Source: Homalodisca vitripennis
Taxonomy: Eukaryota > Arthropoda > Insecta > Hemiptera > Cicadellidae
Direction of reading: 5' to 3'
NCBI RefSeq assembly: GCF_021130785.1
Contig: NC_060214.1
Span: forward strand, 109,447,001 to 109,511,000
Length of the DNA stretch: 64,000 nt
Each line of letters begins with the position of its first letter. Position 1 is the stretch's first letter. Both the position numbers and the translations under genes were made by a program. A model generated the notes under the pieces. It did not search any database, was not told where the DNA came from, and saw nothing but the letters and a program-made list of their open reading frames with translations. Shown here in pieces: positions 1 through 11,689 of the stretch.

Positions 1-285
1 TTTTCTTAATAATAAATTTATTTATTTGTGTGATTCTATTTTTATGTTCATGTCAGACAAATTCAGGTTTTAATTAACGTTTTCTGGTTCACAATAGCAG
101 TGCTTACATAATTACATCTTCGTGATGTAAGGTTCGCGTATACCTAAGACATAAGTTTGTAGGTTTTATTTATTTGCTGGTTTCATTAACGTTCTGGTTG
201 AAATATTTCTCCAGAAAACTTTCAGCAAATCACACGTGTGATCTATGAATTATTAGAAAATGAAAATTATTTTCATGACGTTCAA
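1..285. repeat. Left arm of a long inverted repeat
   Basis: This stretch is matched in reverse complement by 2680-2962, with good identity through blocks such as TTACATAATTACATCTTCG and GAAAATTATTTTCATGA. The two arms would be the terminal inverted repeats of an element of about 2.95 kb, or a folded-back duplication. The left end lies at or just outside the window start, so the true terminus and any target duplication cannot be seen. The interior has no transposase reading frame. Confidence 0.75.
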
Positions 286-1419
286 AGCCATATATGGATT
301 GAAATAGCGACCCTAGAAGAACTCTAAATAGGTTTTAAACTTCTCGGTGTTCTAAAAGGTTGAAATTTCGCAGACTATGTGCTCGTATTATGCCCTTAAA
401 TACTAAAGTCACCAGTGATAACTTAGATAGGAAGTAGATTTCAATTACTGAAATTATTGACCAAAGTAGCCTTGTTAGGCCAACGTGTGTTTATATTTCC
501 TTGATCGGGCCAAATATGGAATTTCTTCAAGGGCAGCGAGAATTATTTAGACCAGTAGAAGATTACAAGGGTGAAAATGATGCACCATCTGACTAAAGTA
601 GGTTTCTCAGGCTGAGTCTTTGTAAATAAATATTATTTATCGGGAATTAGGCAATCGTGGTGTGTGATTGGCATGAGAAATTCTTATTCAAATTATGATC
701 TTAAAATTAAAACCCGTAAAAAGTTTGTTTATAGTTTGAACTTCTTGACAAATGCACTGAAATATAATAAAATACCATAAATATTTCTCAAATTTTTGGA
801 ATGAAAGTAGGAATAAGGTATGCTTAAAACATTTAAAGAAATCAAAGCAAACTGATTTATATCATGTAAGTAAAAAGGTCATTCTGGACATAGATAACAA
901 AGATAATACATTTGAGAATTGTTTCAAGTGATTTGAATTGTATTTTTGTATTGTGAATTGTTTTTTAATTTTAACAAGTCGTTTTTTTGTATTTGAATTA
1001 AGACTTTATTTTTGCCAAGAAGTAAATGGAGGCCTTTTGAGCATTTACTTTGAGCTTAAAAAAGTTGAGGTAAGATTAAAACGGTAAGTTTAATTATTTT
1101 AAGTTTAATTTATCTCTAATTAAGTATTAAGAATAAGTCTGAACAGATGAGCTAAGAAAAATAGTGTTTTTTAGCGTAACTTTTCAATAAAACTTTGACA
1201 AGCCGTTGTTTTGTACTGGATTGAGATTGGATTGGTTTAGTGGTAATCCCCCAAAAACTTTCTCTGGAACAGGTGAAGTAAAACTTTAATTTCATTACAC
1301 ACAAATCAGTAAATAACGTCCTTATATGTTTTCCTAATAATGCAATTAATTGCAAAAGAAAAAAATAAGTTTGTTGGCCGTAGTTGCAACAATAATAAGT
1401 ACGTCAATATCTAAAATAT
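286..1419. other. AT-rich interior, no gene seen
   Basis: The interior of the inverted-repeat structure is AT-rich with no protein-like frame. A short segment near 1209 (TTTTGTACTGGATTGAGAT) recurs at 1432 inside the mariner fragment, so a second scrap of that family may lie here. Confidence 0.5.
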
Positions 1420-1693
1420 AATAAGGGGTTTTGTACTGGATTGAGATAGAGACCTCTAGTCTGTGGCATTGTTCTTCTTTTATAAAGACCTTTAAAATGA
1501 AATGTCATTTGATGGGGGTTTGTATTTAAAAATTTTGACTTGACCCCCCAACCCCCCATTTAGGGTTGAGGGGCTAAGTTCTCATGTAGTGTAAAAATCA
1601 TCATTTTTCATTATATAACTACCCCCCAAAGGATATTGGTTTGTTTAATTCCGTTCAAAAGTTTGAAGGGGGGATGGGACTTTTGGGACACCC

Positions 1694-1695
<2 letters not shown>
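1420..1695. mobile_element. Right-end fragment of a long-TIR mariner-type element
   Basis: The segment ends in GGGACACCCGG followed directly by TA, the usual border of a Tc1/mariner element (TA target). Its interior reads GAGACCTCTAG, then a TTCTTTTATAAAGACC block, then a C-rich CCCCCAACCCCCC block. The same motifs occur in the same order in the inverted repeats of the intact-ended element at 61741-63980 and in the MITE at 43851-44567. No matching left end was found in the window, so this is a solo end or a truncated copy. Confidence 0.6.

Positions 1696-1731
<36 letters not shown>
1696..1731. repeat. (TA)n microsatellite
   Basis: Uninterrupted TA repeat starting exactly at the outer edge of the mariner-type end, as expected if TA-rich sites are preferred targets. 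Confidence 0.95.
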
Positions 1732-1737
<6 letters not shown>

Positions 1738-2229
1738 GTCAATGGCTATAATAATATATTTTACTGAGCTATTAAACGAGGGTTTAGAGAGAATTGCGTA
1801 TTTCACTATCATTTATAATATCTGTTTCTCTGTAAACATTGCTTTTTAAATTTTAACTCCAATTATTTTGAAGTAGAGCAGGAAACTGAAATACCTTCTA
1901 GTAAGCATATATTACATTTAGAAGTGTTAATATATTAAGGCAGTAAAAAGTTTATAACTATGAGGTACATGACAATCAATGGGGAATCGCGGGTGAAGCC
2001 TTGAATGACTGCTAGTCTTATAATAACCGTTATTCGATAAAGTAAATTGATTTCGATTTGACATCGATTCCAATGATAAAGTACGCCACAACGTTGAGCT
2101 GTTACAATCACGGTGCAATTCCAGAATGTATATACATTTGATAAAAATAATATTCTTGGAAAGTAAAAGTTAATTATTAAAAAATAATATTGCAATGACG
2201 AAGGATAAATAAGCACAGTCGTATAAGAA
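1732..2229. other. No gene seen
   Basis: AT-rich sequence. Short open frames on the minus strand (up to 102 codons) have no family resemblance and a composition expected of random AT-rich DNA. Confidence 0.5.
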
Positions 2230-2640
2230 ACCTGGATTGCCATACAATTAATTCAGAACTATAAAATCATCGACTATATCAATAAATTCACTAGATTTAT
2301 GATGTTTAAGTTCATGGAGGAAATGGTGAAGTTTCAACTCTGCTGAACAGCGATCATTATTCACGAAAGTTTCTTAATTGCAACGCCAGACGTTATATAT
2401 CTGATCATAGAAATTAAAAACATTTCTCAATATTATTTATATGTAAGGTACGCTCAAAATAAACTAATTGAAAAACTGTGCAAATTTATTTGCTTGAACC
2501 TCATTATTTAAGATAGGTGGCTTAAAATGTCTTGATTTTGTCTATGTTACCAAATTCTAAATACTACGTTTCTAGAAACTGGCATCTCCTTCTCTTTTTA
2601 AGTTAAAAAAAAGATAAGCCTTAGCATTGATTAAACAATT
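2230..2640. repeat. Dispersed repeat family A, copy 1
   Basis: A block containing GGAAATGGTGAAGTTT, CGAAAGTTTCTT and TTGCAACG(C/T)CAGAC recurs in the same orientation near 13180-13530 and 27893-28310. The shared order also includes a downstream GTTACCAAAT and a GTAAGCCTTAGCATTGAT-like segment. It is non-coding and its class is unknown. It sits inside the inverted-repeat element of 1-2962. Confidence 0.8.
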
Positions 2641-2679
2641 AAATTATGACTTCAACCTCTTCTATTGAATCAATCGATC

Positions 2680-2962
2680 TTCATGAAAATAATTTTCATT
2701 TTCTATTTAAGTCATAGATCACGTGTAATCTGTTGAAAGTTTTCAGGACAAATATTTCAAACAGAAAATTTATGAAGCCAGCAAATAAATGAAACTAGCA
2801 AACTTATTTCTTAGGCTTACGCGAACTCTACATAACGAAGATGTAATTATGTAAGCACCGTCATTGTGAACCAGAAAACGTTGTGATGTTATTTAAAAAT
2901 CTCCATTGGTCTCAGACAAACAAAACACAATTACATAAATAAATAAATTTATTATTTATAAA
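2680..2962. repeat. Right arm of the long inverted repeat
   Basis: Reverse-complement partner of 1-285. It ends in an AATAAATAAATTTATTA segment that mirrors the window's first bases. A short loss (about 3-5 bp) around the CACGTGTAATC segment and scattered substitutions show that the arms have diverged. Confidence 0.75.
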
Positions 2963-4224
2963 AGTCGTTCATAAATATTTACAAGTCTAAGATTTACAAC
3001 TCAGAAAGGTGAATATCCAAACACAAACATATACATATATTATATTAGATACCGGAAACTTCCAAAATCAGAAATCTCACAAAACAGTGGGTAATAGGTG
3101 TACACTAGTTGAATTATGTGTTTGAAGTGAAAATTGGCTAGTAAATAACAGGAACACATAGATGCTACGTGGTTTTTAAATATTAAAACCATTTCCTTGT
3201 TTAATAATCTGGGTTTAACAATCGTATAATCTGGGTTTTAAGAGGGTTTCAATGGCCAAGTAGACCATTCAAGGATTACAGATGCGAAACTTCAAAGTAA
3301 TGATTGCCCCAAAGCCAGGAGTTTCAAAAAGATGAATGTGTTATGAAACATCAGAAGTAACATATAGTTACTTCATATAGACGTATACAGAAGTTAGAGG
3401 CCAGAAAGTTACGATGCAATGTAATGGTGAAATGGAGACAATTCCCGAAGTTGGAAGCCGCTTGAGGCCAGAACCATTAAAGTCAGAAGCTTTTGAAATC
3501 CGTCCCCAGGACGAATGGGTTAGATAGGATAATTTGATTCCTAGATTCAAACACTTGGTCAGAGGTCACGAAAGTCAGCGATAACTCCATGCGTCCCTAT
3601 TGCTCCAATGGGAAATTTGTGAGAAAAACAAATTTTAATACACAATAATAACGTGCATACCGTGTATTTATAGTTTGTTGACACAAGAAAAAATGGATAG
3701 TTTATACATTCATTTAAAAAAAGTAATAAATTCTTGTTGTAAGATCACGAACCTTTAATCTAACTGGTATCTTCCAAACGTTAGGAGATCTAACACAGGC
3801 TGGTCCTACCAACTTCCAAAGATCATGTCAGTTAAAGTGGAACTAGAACGAGGGGTATTAGGGTAAAACTTGGGATTTTGTTTAGTATTGATGTCTTTTA
3901 ATTGAAAGTGGAATTACTGCACTTTTACATCCCCGCCCATTTGTCTAATTGCAGAGATGACTGGTAAGCCCTCATTTTTATAGTGTAAACATATTAAATA
4001 CTATGTTATTTAACTTGACGTTGTTAAATGTTTTAATTTTTAGTACTTTTGAAGATATTTTAAGCAATATCTTTGCTTGCAGTGTAAAAAAGACGAACTT
4101 GATTTTGAATATTGATAAAACAGTACTTTTATATGGATTGACAAACTATTAAAACAAGCCAAAAATAACCTAGTAAAGAAACTTAAAGAAGCAGTTACTG
4201 GCTTAAAACTGCCAGATAACTAAA
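2963..4224. other. No gene seen
   Basis: AT-rich DNA with a slightly more GC-rich patch around 3380-3610. A 60-codon minus-strand frame there is not recognisable. Near 4080-4140 a short plus-strand peptide, ILNIDKT, vaguely resembles the segment after the catalytic motif of non-LTR reverse transcriptases. It is too short to call. Confidence 0.4.
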
Positions 4225-4540
4225 TATAGTGTAGACACCATAACACCTCGTGTAGACACAGGTCCAATATTCTCATTACAAACAAACAAAGGAAATCAGA
4301 CAATCGCGTCAGGTTCCGGACTGGAATTCAGAGTGGAGAAATATTTCACAAATAATGTTGTTCGCATTTGGTTTTGTTGATGGCTGTCAATTGCTCATAT
4401 CTGTTTTACTGAAACAAGTTTTACAAAATGATTTACATAAATATATCAATTTCTTTAACTTAAATCAAGTTTATAGAACTTTCACTACTACTAATGTTAT
4501 TTCCGACCAGCTGCAGATTATAAACATTGAAAACCATTTC
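4225..4540. repeat. Dispersed repeat family B, copy 1
   Basis: Matches 22860-23110 in reverse complement. Shared stretches include GGACACAGGTCCAATATTC-like and GGAAATCAGACAATCGC, then TGGAATTCAG and GAAATATTTCACA. The match weakens after about 4450. A 72-codon frame (4355-4573) overlaps it but is not conserved in the second copy, so it is probably chance. Confidence 0.75.
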
Positions 4541-4769
4541 GTTCTTGGAGACAGCCCATATTTTGTATTTTAATCTTGAACGAAGTGTTATTTCAGATGA
4601 CATTAAAATGAAGCTAATAATTATATATTGGAAGCTGTTTTTTTGGTTAGTTTATGATAATCATTTCTGCAATATTACGAAATATAGTAACAAATAGAAA
4701 AACCAATATTTCTCGTGCAAAATCCATCGTATTACTTTGGATTTACGTACATTACATGTATCCTGTTTA

Positions 4770-4770
4770 T

Positions 4771-4826
<56 letters not shown>

Positions 4827-5300
4827 GAATGTTTGTCTGTTTCTTCTTTATGGAATCGTAAACTATTTGACCGATCATTACGAAAATTTGTATGTATATG
4901 TATTCTTCCACGAAGAAGGTTTCTATCCTATGTCTATTGATGTAACTCGCCTCCAGGTGGCGTTGCCAAAGATAATAGTTTTCAAAGCGCCTGCACTTTA
5001 TAAACTGCAATTACGAGACAGTTACGAATATTTAATAGCCAAACACTATTTGAAGGCGCTAAGTTATGATGTATATTTGTCTTGAAGATAAATTTCTGGT
5101 TGAACTTAAAGCTTGAATGTTAGACCACTTTATAATAAAACACATGTACGTGTACAATGGCTATAAACATACAGATTTTCTTGATCGTGGTAACAAAGCA
5201 AACTCTAAATCGGCGTTGGAAATATAATTTACTTGGCCCAGAAGTGCACAAACACGGGTAACGCTTACGAAAAACGTGCGAAGTCGCGGGAAACAGCTAG
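4770..5300 (+). mobile_element. Helitron-like non-autonomous element, copy 1
   Basis: The element begins TC after an A, runs through a long TA tract, continues AAATGAATGTTTGTCTGTTTC, and ends CGCGGGAAACAGCTAG followed by T. An A|TC...CTAG|T arrangement is the classical Helitron border, and no terminal inverted repeat or target duplication is seen. The interior motifs GACCGATCATTACGAAAATT and CAAAGCGCCTGCA recur in the second copy at 28651-28949. There is no Rep/helicase frame. The Helitron assignment rests on termini only; another class with similar ends is possible. Confidence 0.6.
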
Positions 5301-5879
5301 TAAAACATATTATTCTCATAAGTATAGTAATTCCACAGCTGTCTAAGACTTCTGAATACAATGGGTATAATATTTATAACAAAATGTTTTATAGAAGACA
5401 TTTATATGAAATACACTGTATTCCTATAACATGTTCAATATTTTTAATAAGATTTAGCAAATATTTCTTTACTGTAATTCAATGGAACTTTTTCTATTTA
5501 TATAACCACATAAATATGTGCAAAGCCTCTGATAAACAATCCAACCTATAAAAAGTGAAAGTTTAAAGGTATGAAAGAAAAAAGTTTAATTGTAAAGGCA
5601 AATTAATTGATTATTTATTTAATATACTCAAGCACCGTACACTTTAGGTTTAACAATGGATAGTTTTTATATTTTAAATGTATATGAGAGTAAAATAATA
5701 TGTAGTTTGGTAGAAACTTAGAAACTCTAGACATAGTTATTTTTCTACTAAATAGATTATTGCAAATTCTTTTATGATTATGTAGACTTTATTTCACATT
5801 GATTTTTTTTACCGAACCCAACAGTTTTTTACTGTGCTAAATATTATTGTCCTCATATATCTTGCGGATAGTTAGTTAT
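5301..5879. other. No gene seen
   Basis: AT-rich sequence downstream of the Helitron-like end. A short frame at 5276-5551 starts inside the element and looks like chance. Confidence 0.5.
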
Positions 5880-6200
5880 CATTAAGGCTCAGCCAATTTG
5901 AGAGACATGGAACATCATCTAATTAGTTCTTTTGAGTGTGTAAATGAAGTTTCATGTAAAATTTCAATCTAAAGCTGAATTATTTCTCAAGATATCAGAC
6001 TAACTGACAAAGGCAAATTTTGCGACCTCTCTGAGCAATATCAAAATATGCAAAATGTTCAGTATTTAAATAAATCCAATTTTGAGATATCCTGAGGAGA
6101 CTCGCTAATGCTAACGCTCAGCAAAATCCCACCCTGGGACATACATCATTATTAAACTCGACGATGCCTATATAAAAGTGAAGTTGTATGCGTAATTTCA
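5880..6200 (+). repeat. GCTCAGCCAAA-type dispersed repeat, two adjacent partial copies
   Basis: Both pieces carry the family signature: a GCTCAGCC core (GCTCAGCAAAATCC in the second), a GGAACATCATC or GACATACATCATT segment, then AAATGAAGTTTCATG-like and AAATTTCAA(T/G) blocks. The first also has TCTCAAGATATCAGAC. This family has more than ten degraded copies in the window on both strands. It is non-coding and unclassified. Confidence 0.65.
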
Positions 6201-6473
6201 AGTACAGTACAGCAAATCTACAGTTATGTACAGTTTTAAAGTGCAGAATGACATTTAAGTGTAAAAAGACACGCTCTATTCATAAGTGATTTCATTGTTA
6301 AGATCTCTTTCCATTGAGCTTTACAGGAATCTATGAAGTGAGACATTCGAATATCGGAGCTTTCATTTTTTAACTTTGTCACCTTTCATGTTTGATTCTT
6401 GAGGAGATAATGTCTCTTTGGAACATGTTTCATATCTTTAATCACTGATTCTAGTAATTCAATAGGCAAAAAG

Positions 6474-6725
6474 TTTACGTGGGATGCTCATTTTCAGAGA
6501 TATTAAAAATGTTGTCAAGAAATAAGTCCTCTTTTAAGGATCTCATGTTTATTTTTGTGGATTAAATTCTGAACTATTATTTTGCTGCCCATACAAATTT
6601 TTACGTGGGACGCTAATTTTCAGAGATATTAAAAATTTTGTCAAGAAATAAGTCTCTCTTTTAAGGATCTCATATTTATTTTTATGGATTAAATTCTCAA
6701 CTGTTATTTTGCTGTTTATAAAATT
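6474..6725 (+). repeat. 126-bp tandem duplication
   Basis: Two consecutive 126-bp units, each starting TTTACGTGGGA(T/C)GCT and containing AGATATTAAAAAT, GTCAAGAAATAAGTC and TTTTAAGGATCTCAT. They differ at about ten positions, so the duplication is not recent. Confidence 0.9.
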
Positions 6726-7344
6726 GTAATGCAGACATGAGAATTGAATATTTTCTTTTCTTTAATTAAACAAATACTTTTCTATTTACGGGTTATCCAC
6801 ACTAAACCCTGAAATGATAAAATTTTGATTTCCAAATTTAGTGAATCAACTCAGAAAAATTAGTTCCTGTGCTAACTCGATAGTCTGTAACTTAATCTGT
6901 TTTCTTTAAATGTTTTGCTACACAGTCACTTACCTTGTTAGAAAATGATGCACGTGTAGGAGGTTTGATCACTGAGTCCACTGAAAGGTTTGTAGTAGTT
7001 TATGATTCCCTCTCAATAAACGTGAAGGTTTAGTCAATTTTCTGCTCTTACGGTTTATTTAAAGTAGTTTTAAAGTTTTGCCCTGGAAGTTTATTCATAC
7101 TTCCACCAAATTTAAGTAATAATGTACAAGTAATGAGACCTTATTACAATTACAACAACGTAGATAAAGTTCTGTCTCATAATTCAACACTTTATACTGA
7201 AGACAGTTTTATATAAAGATAGCGATAAAATTCATATCATGAATACTGCATAACTTCATACCTATTTACAAAGTAAATAGTTTAGTTCATTCAACGAAAA
7301 TTTGTATTTTCCTTTTATACTAATAAAAACTACTAATAATAACG
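6726..7344. other. No gene seen
   Basis: AT-rich sequence, nothing recognised on either strand. Confidence 0.5.
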
Positions 7345-7680
7345 TATCCTATGAAGGAAACAGGACTTTTCCGGACATTTGCCATCGTTCAGTGACAAAA
7401 AAAAAATAGCAACACAACGTTTAGAGATCTGCAATCTGATCTCTTCTTCAGGTAAATAAAAAAAGTAACACATAATTACAAACTAGGTTCAAATAAACAA
7501 TTCAAAACCAGAGCGTTGTGATGCGCCTAAGTCAAGAATCACAACCACCACGTTGCGTGTCAACTTCACTAACTCTAATTATGCACTTAATAAAAACTAA
7601 ACACAACACTAATTATCAAAAGTGAACTACTGAGTACAGATCACAATAGGTCTGCATTTTCCGACCAACCTCCTACGTAG
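7345..7680 (-). repeat. Dispersed repeat family C, copy 1
   Basis: Read on the minus strand it contains CCTGAAGAAGAGATCAG, then CGTTGTGTTGC, TTTTTTGTCACTGAACGATGG and CGGAAAAGTCCTGTTTCC. The same order occurs on the plus strand at 17640-17935. The arrangement resembles the 3' region of some retroelements, but no coding part is attached, so the class is uncertain. Confidence 0.65.
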
Positions 7681-8334
7681 ACGAAGGTCTGAATTTCGAA
7701 TGAGACAGGATTGTGAAGGAATATCATTGTGAAGGAAACAGATTTTTCCATCGTTAAAAACAAAATTCAAACTAAGAACTTATCCTACATTTTCCGATGA
7801 AAACAATCTCATTACATTAATTTCTCCATTAATTTGAACGTAATCTTTATAATGTTGAGTGTTAGAACATGGTTAAATTAAAATGTGTTGAGTATTCTCT
7901 ATTAAAATTAAAATAAAACATGGTAAGAGAACCTCAGACGATTGTCGCGTAACATGCTTCGCTAATATTCGATGCCATTTACGTTATCAAAACGATATCC
8001 TGGTGGGATACAGTTCATCAAGTCTTCCAAAAAGCTGCCTTTACCTTGACCTGATTACCCTACCAAAGAGTACAATACGTTGCCTGTAATTATGCCTGGA
8101 AGACTGCTGTCCCTCTGGACTCCCCTCCTAGGGGAGTGGGCGTGTTTGATGGCATCCTGACTACATGAGGGACACCCACTTACCCTTATAGGAAGTCCCT
8201 CATCTCTTCAGAATGCATGTAGCATAATCAAAATCAATTTTGCCTATTTAATTATGAATGTCGTTGACATTTAAAACCAACAATACAATTTATTTTTAAT
8301 GTATCTCCCAGATTAATATTAAGACAATAATATT
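7681..8334. other. Intergenic, with one GC-rich hairpin
   Basis: Mostly AT-rich, with a GC-rich island around 8090-8210. At 8119-8137 lies a perfect stem of 8 bp (ACTCCCCT / AGGGGAGT) around a 3-base loop. No gene is seen and the hairpin's role is unknown. Confidence 0.6.
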
Positions 8335-8800
8335 GGCTAAGCCTCAGCCAAATTCCAATCTGGTGCACGCATAACCATTATTCACGGTCTTGCATATTTA
8401 GAAGTGAAGACTTACGCAAAAGCTTCTAAAAAGCTTCAAGTGTATATAGCTCAATACTACCTTTAATTAGTCTTGCGCATAATTAGGCAACATTAAAGGA
8501 CAGCCAATTCCCACAAGCAGACATGCAACTTCATCGAATCAGAAATTGAAGTTTCATTCAAAACTTCAGTGTAAGGCGCTATGGCCAACAGACAGAAAAG
8601 TAAATTTACGAGTTCCCTGAATAACATAAAAATATGCAAAAGTTTGTAGTCTTCACCAAAAACGGATCTCAAGATATAATGAGGACGCTCACTAACGTTA
8701 ACGCTCAGCCAAATGCAATGGATGGACATACACCAATGCTGAACTCAATATTACCTATATATAAGTGAAGCATCCTGCATAATTTCAAATTTATACCTGA
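8335..8800 (+). repeat. GCTCAGCCAAA-type dispersed repeats
   Basis: Two pieces carry CAGCCAAATTCCAATC and ACGCTCAGCCAAATGCAATG, followed by a GGACATACACCAATG segment, TATATATAAGTGAAGC and CATAATTTCAAATTTAT. These match the consensus order of the family. A 78-codon minus-strand frame across 8493-8729 is non-coding repeat sequence. Confidence 0.65.
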
Positions 8801-9759
8801 GTTAATTCGTTTCACAAGTTATTTTGATAGTATACATGCAGAATTGAAATTCTGACATCTTACAGTGTTGTAGGTTTTGATAGTGCTCAGCAAATAACAT
8901 GAATATATTTTAAAGCAACACGTGAGTATTATGCTTGAATTTACTAGGTCTTCAATACGAAAATGGCTTCAATATATAAAATATTGGTTTCCTATAACTG
9001 AGTGATTGGCTTAGATAAACATGAAACATGCTTACCGATGATTATTAAATGGATTTAATTGCTCGATTGAAACCTTCCACTGAACAAAGAGGTTGCAATA
9101 AGGCAAAGAACTGTGCACACATGAATTATACTACCAGATAATACCATGCGTTACGTAAGAAGCTTTACTGAGGTTGCATGCAAAATTTCAAGCCTGTACC
9201 TAATTTTATTCTTGAGTGCCCTGTGGACAGAGAGAAATAAATAACAGAGAAATAAATATACGGAAATAACACTCAAGAGAAATTATGAATGGCTACAGAG
9301 TGATACGCTTCAATGAAACTCAATCACGTATTTTTAAACACTAAGGAAGGTGAACTGGAGCTAAACTCTCACATTACAGGCTTTTTCGCTTTCGAAATAT
9401 CGATGGAAATGACAAACAGACGGAAATAACATTTTTCAGGCTTGTAGAATTATGTACTTCGCTAAATTCAGCCATGTATTTACGGTTCAATAAACAAATA
9501 TTTATTTCAAATCCTTATTCAAATTAATACAAAAAAAATTTAAATCCTGCTTTTAAAAGCAAATAATTGTTTGTGGCTTTTGGTTGTCCATTAACCTGTA
9601 TAGTTTATAACATAATAACTACATGATGTGTTAGTTTCATATGATTTTCATGTCTATAAAATATAAATATATAACAAGAGAGGTTGTATTTGTGTCTCAG
9701 TCTTTTTTACACATAACTGGACAGTACCGCAACAATCCTTCGTTAAGTTTTACAGTTTG
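8801..9759. other. No gene seen
   Basis: AT-rich with further weak traces of the GCTCAGCC family (for example GTGCTCAGCAAATAACATG near 8880). Nothing else recognised. Confidence 0.45.
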
Positions 9760-9940
9760 AGCAATGGTCTTTTTTTGTAAGACAAAGAATGTCCTAAGTG
9801 CGATTTAATTCCTGAGGTAAGGCAAGACTGGAATCGTTAAGGTAAAGGTTAAAGGTTAAACATTTCATTACCGCTCTAGACTAATGGTCTGCGGGGAATG
9901 AAGTGGATTACAGTGGTTCACAGCATTATTCGGCAACGGC
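9760..9940 (+). repeat. Dispersed repeat family D, copy 1
   Basis: Matches 18015-18190 in reverse complement, including GGTAAAGGTTAAAGGTTAAA, CATTTCATTACC, GGTCTGCGGGGAAT and AAGAATGTCCTAA. It is non-coding and of unknown class. Confidence 0.8.
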
Positions 9941-10568
9941 ATTGTAAAGAATGGTGAATTGTAAAGAAGATAGTCTTGTAGGATATTTTACTTTATGGTT
10001 TGCTTTGGGGTGATAATAAAACATTATGATAATTACACTCAAAATTATCTAAGCTAAAAAGGATGTTTCATGCAGTAAACAATGACACTACACTAATAAG
10101 ATAACAGGTCACTGTGGTACATTACATTTCAAAGATGTATATTTACATTTTTAGGAATGCTTACCATTCTGAAAATGATCAGTATTTTCCGGCTTCTTAG
10201 TACTACTTTAGTTTATTTTTCAAAGCATTATATATGAATAACTAATAATACATATCAATCAATAAATCATACATATAATTAATAGCAAGTTGAATCTGCT
10301 CCTATATTTATATAAATACATCTGACCCGATATATTTATAAAAATCGATAAACAATGGGAAAGTACCAACACACAATGGCCTGCTATGGCATTTCATTTG
10401 CCCACTAAGTAAGAAATTTAAATTCCTATTTAAAAGTAGCCATTTGTAAGTTTACTGTGCCAAGCTACTAATAATGAGTTAGAAAGTTCCATGACAAATC
10501 ACCCCAGCAGCAAAAAAGAAACAGATATTGCCACTATATATACCGTTGAGCTGAAAGCGACTACTGCA
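9941..10568. other. Intergenic; contains the flank of satellite array 1
   Basis: The last ~70 bases (AGCAGCAAAAAAGAAACAG and a TATTGCC block near 10505-10535) match, in reverse complement, the right flank of the large satellite at 34700-34760. Nothing else recognised. Confidence 0.55.
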
Positions 10569-11535
10569 CAGCACTGTACGTAACCGTTACACAAGATAAT
10601 CCGCTAATCAACAGGTGTCACCTTTGTATTGCGGTATTTCCGGGGACTTGCAGGAAACTACTTCACCGCACCGTACGTGACCGTTACACAAGATAACCTG
10701 CTAATCAACAGATGTCACCTCTGTATTGCGGTATTTCCGGGGACTTGCAGGAAACTACTTCACCGCACCGTACGTGACCGTTACACAAGATAACCTGCTA
10801 ATCAACAGATGTCACCTCTATATTGCGGTATTTCCGGGAATTTGCAGGAAACTACTTCACCGCACTGTACGTGACCGTTACACAAGATAACCTGCTAATC
10901 AACAGATGTCACCTCTTTATTGCGGTATTTCCGGGGACTTGCAGGAAACTACATCACCGCACTGTACGTGACCGTTACACAAGATAACCTGCTAATCAAC
11001 AGATGTCACCTCTGTATTGCGGTATTTCCGGGGACTTGCAGGAAACTACTTCACCGCACTGTACGTGACCGTTACACAAGATAACCTGCTAATCAACAGA
11101 TGTCACCTCTGTATTGCGGTATTTCCGGGGACTTGCAGGAAACTACTTCACCGCACTGTACGTGACCGTTACACAAGATAACCTGCTAATCAACAGATGT
11201 CACCTCTGTATTGCGGTATTTCCGGGGACTTACAGGAAACTACTTCACAGCACTGTACGTGACCGTTACACAAGATAACCTGCTAATCAACAGGTGTAAC
11301 CTTTTTATTGTGGTATTTCCGAGACGTGAAGGCAACTACTTTACCGCACCGTACGTAACCGTTACATAAGATAACCTGCTAATCAAGAGATGTCACCTCT
11401 GTATTGCAGTATTTCCGGGGACTTGAAGAAAACTACTTCACAGCACCGTGCGTAACCGTTAGACAAGATAACCTGATAATAACAGGTGTAACATTTTTAG
11501 TGAGGTATTTCCTGGATGTGAAGGCAAGAACTGTA
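10569..11535 (-). repeat. 97-bp tandem satellite, array 1 (about 10 units)
   Basis: Ten head-to-tail units of 97 bp. Unit starts at 10666, 10763 and 10860 are exactly 97 apart. Key internal motifs are TGTACGTGACCGTTACACAA, GCTAATCAACAGATGTCACC and GCGGTATTTCCGGGGACTTG. The central units are nearly identical while the first and last two are diverged, the usual pattern of unequal exchange. The unit aligns with the reverse complement of the 98-bp unit at 31.9-34.8 kb, so the strand is given relative to that array. No frame spans units consistently because 97 is not divisible by three. Confidence 0.97.
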
Positions 11536-11689
11536 CAGCACCGCACGTGACCGTCTGACAACCGTGCGACTACGAATCTTTTTGACAACTTACCCTCTAA
11601 AACTGCCAAACAGTGTCGAATTTTTCTAATCTCTAATTGCTTAATACATCTTTAATTAAATCTTGGAATATCCATAAACCTTTTTTTAG
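11536..11689. other. Satellite edge, no gene
   Basis: Decayed end of array 1 (GCACGTGACCGTCTGACAA) grading into AT-rich sequence. Confidence 0.5.

Noticed and set aside
10569..11535. CRISPR array
   Set aside because: Direct repeats are contiguous 97-bp units with no unique spacers, and the DNA is eukaryotic.
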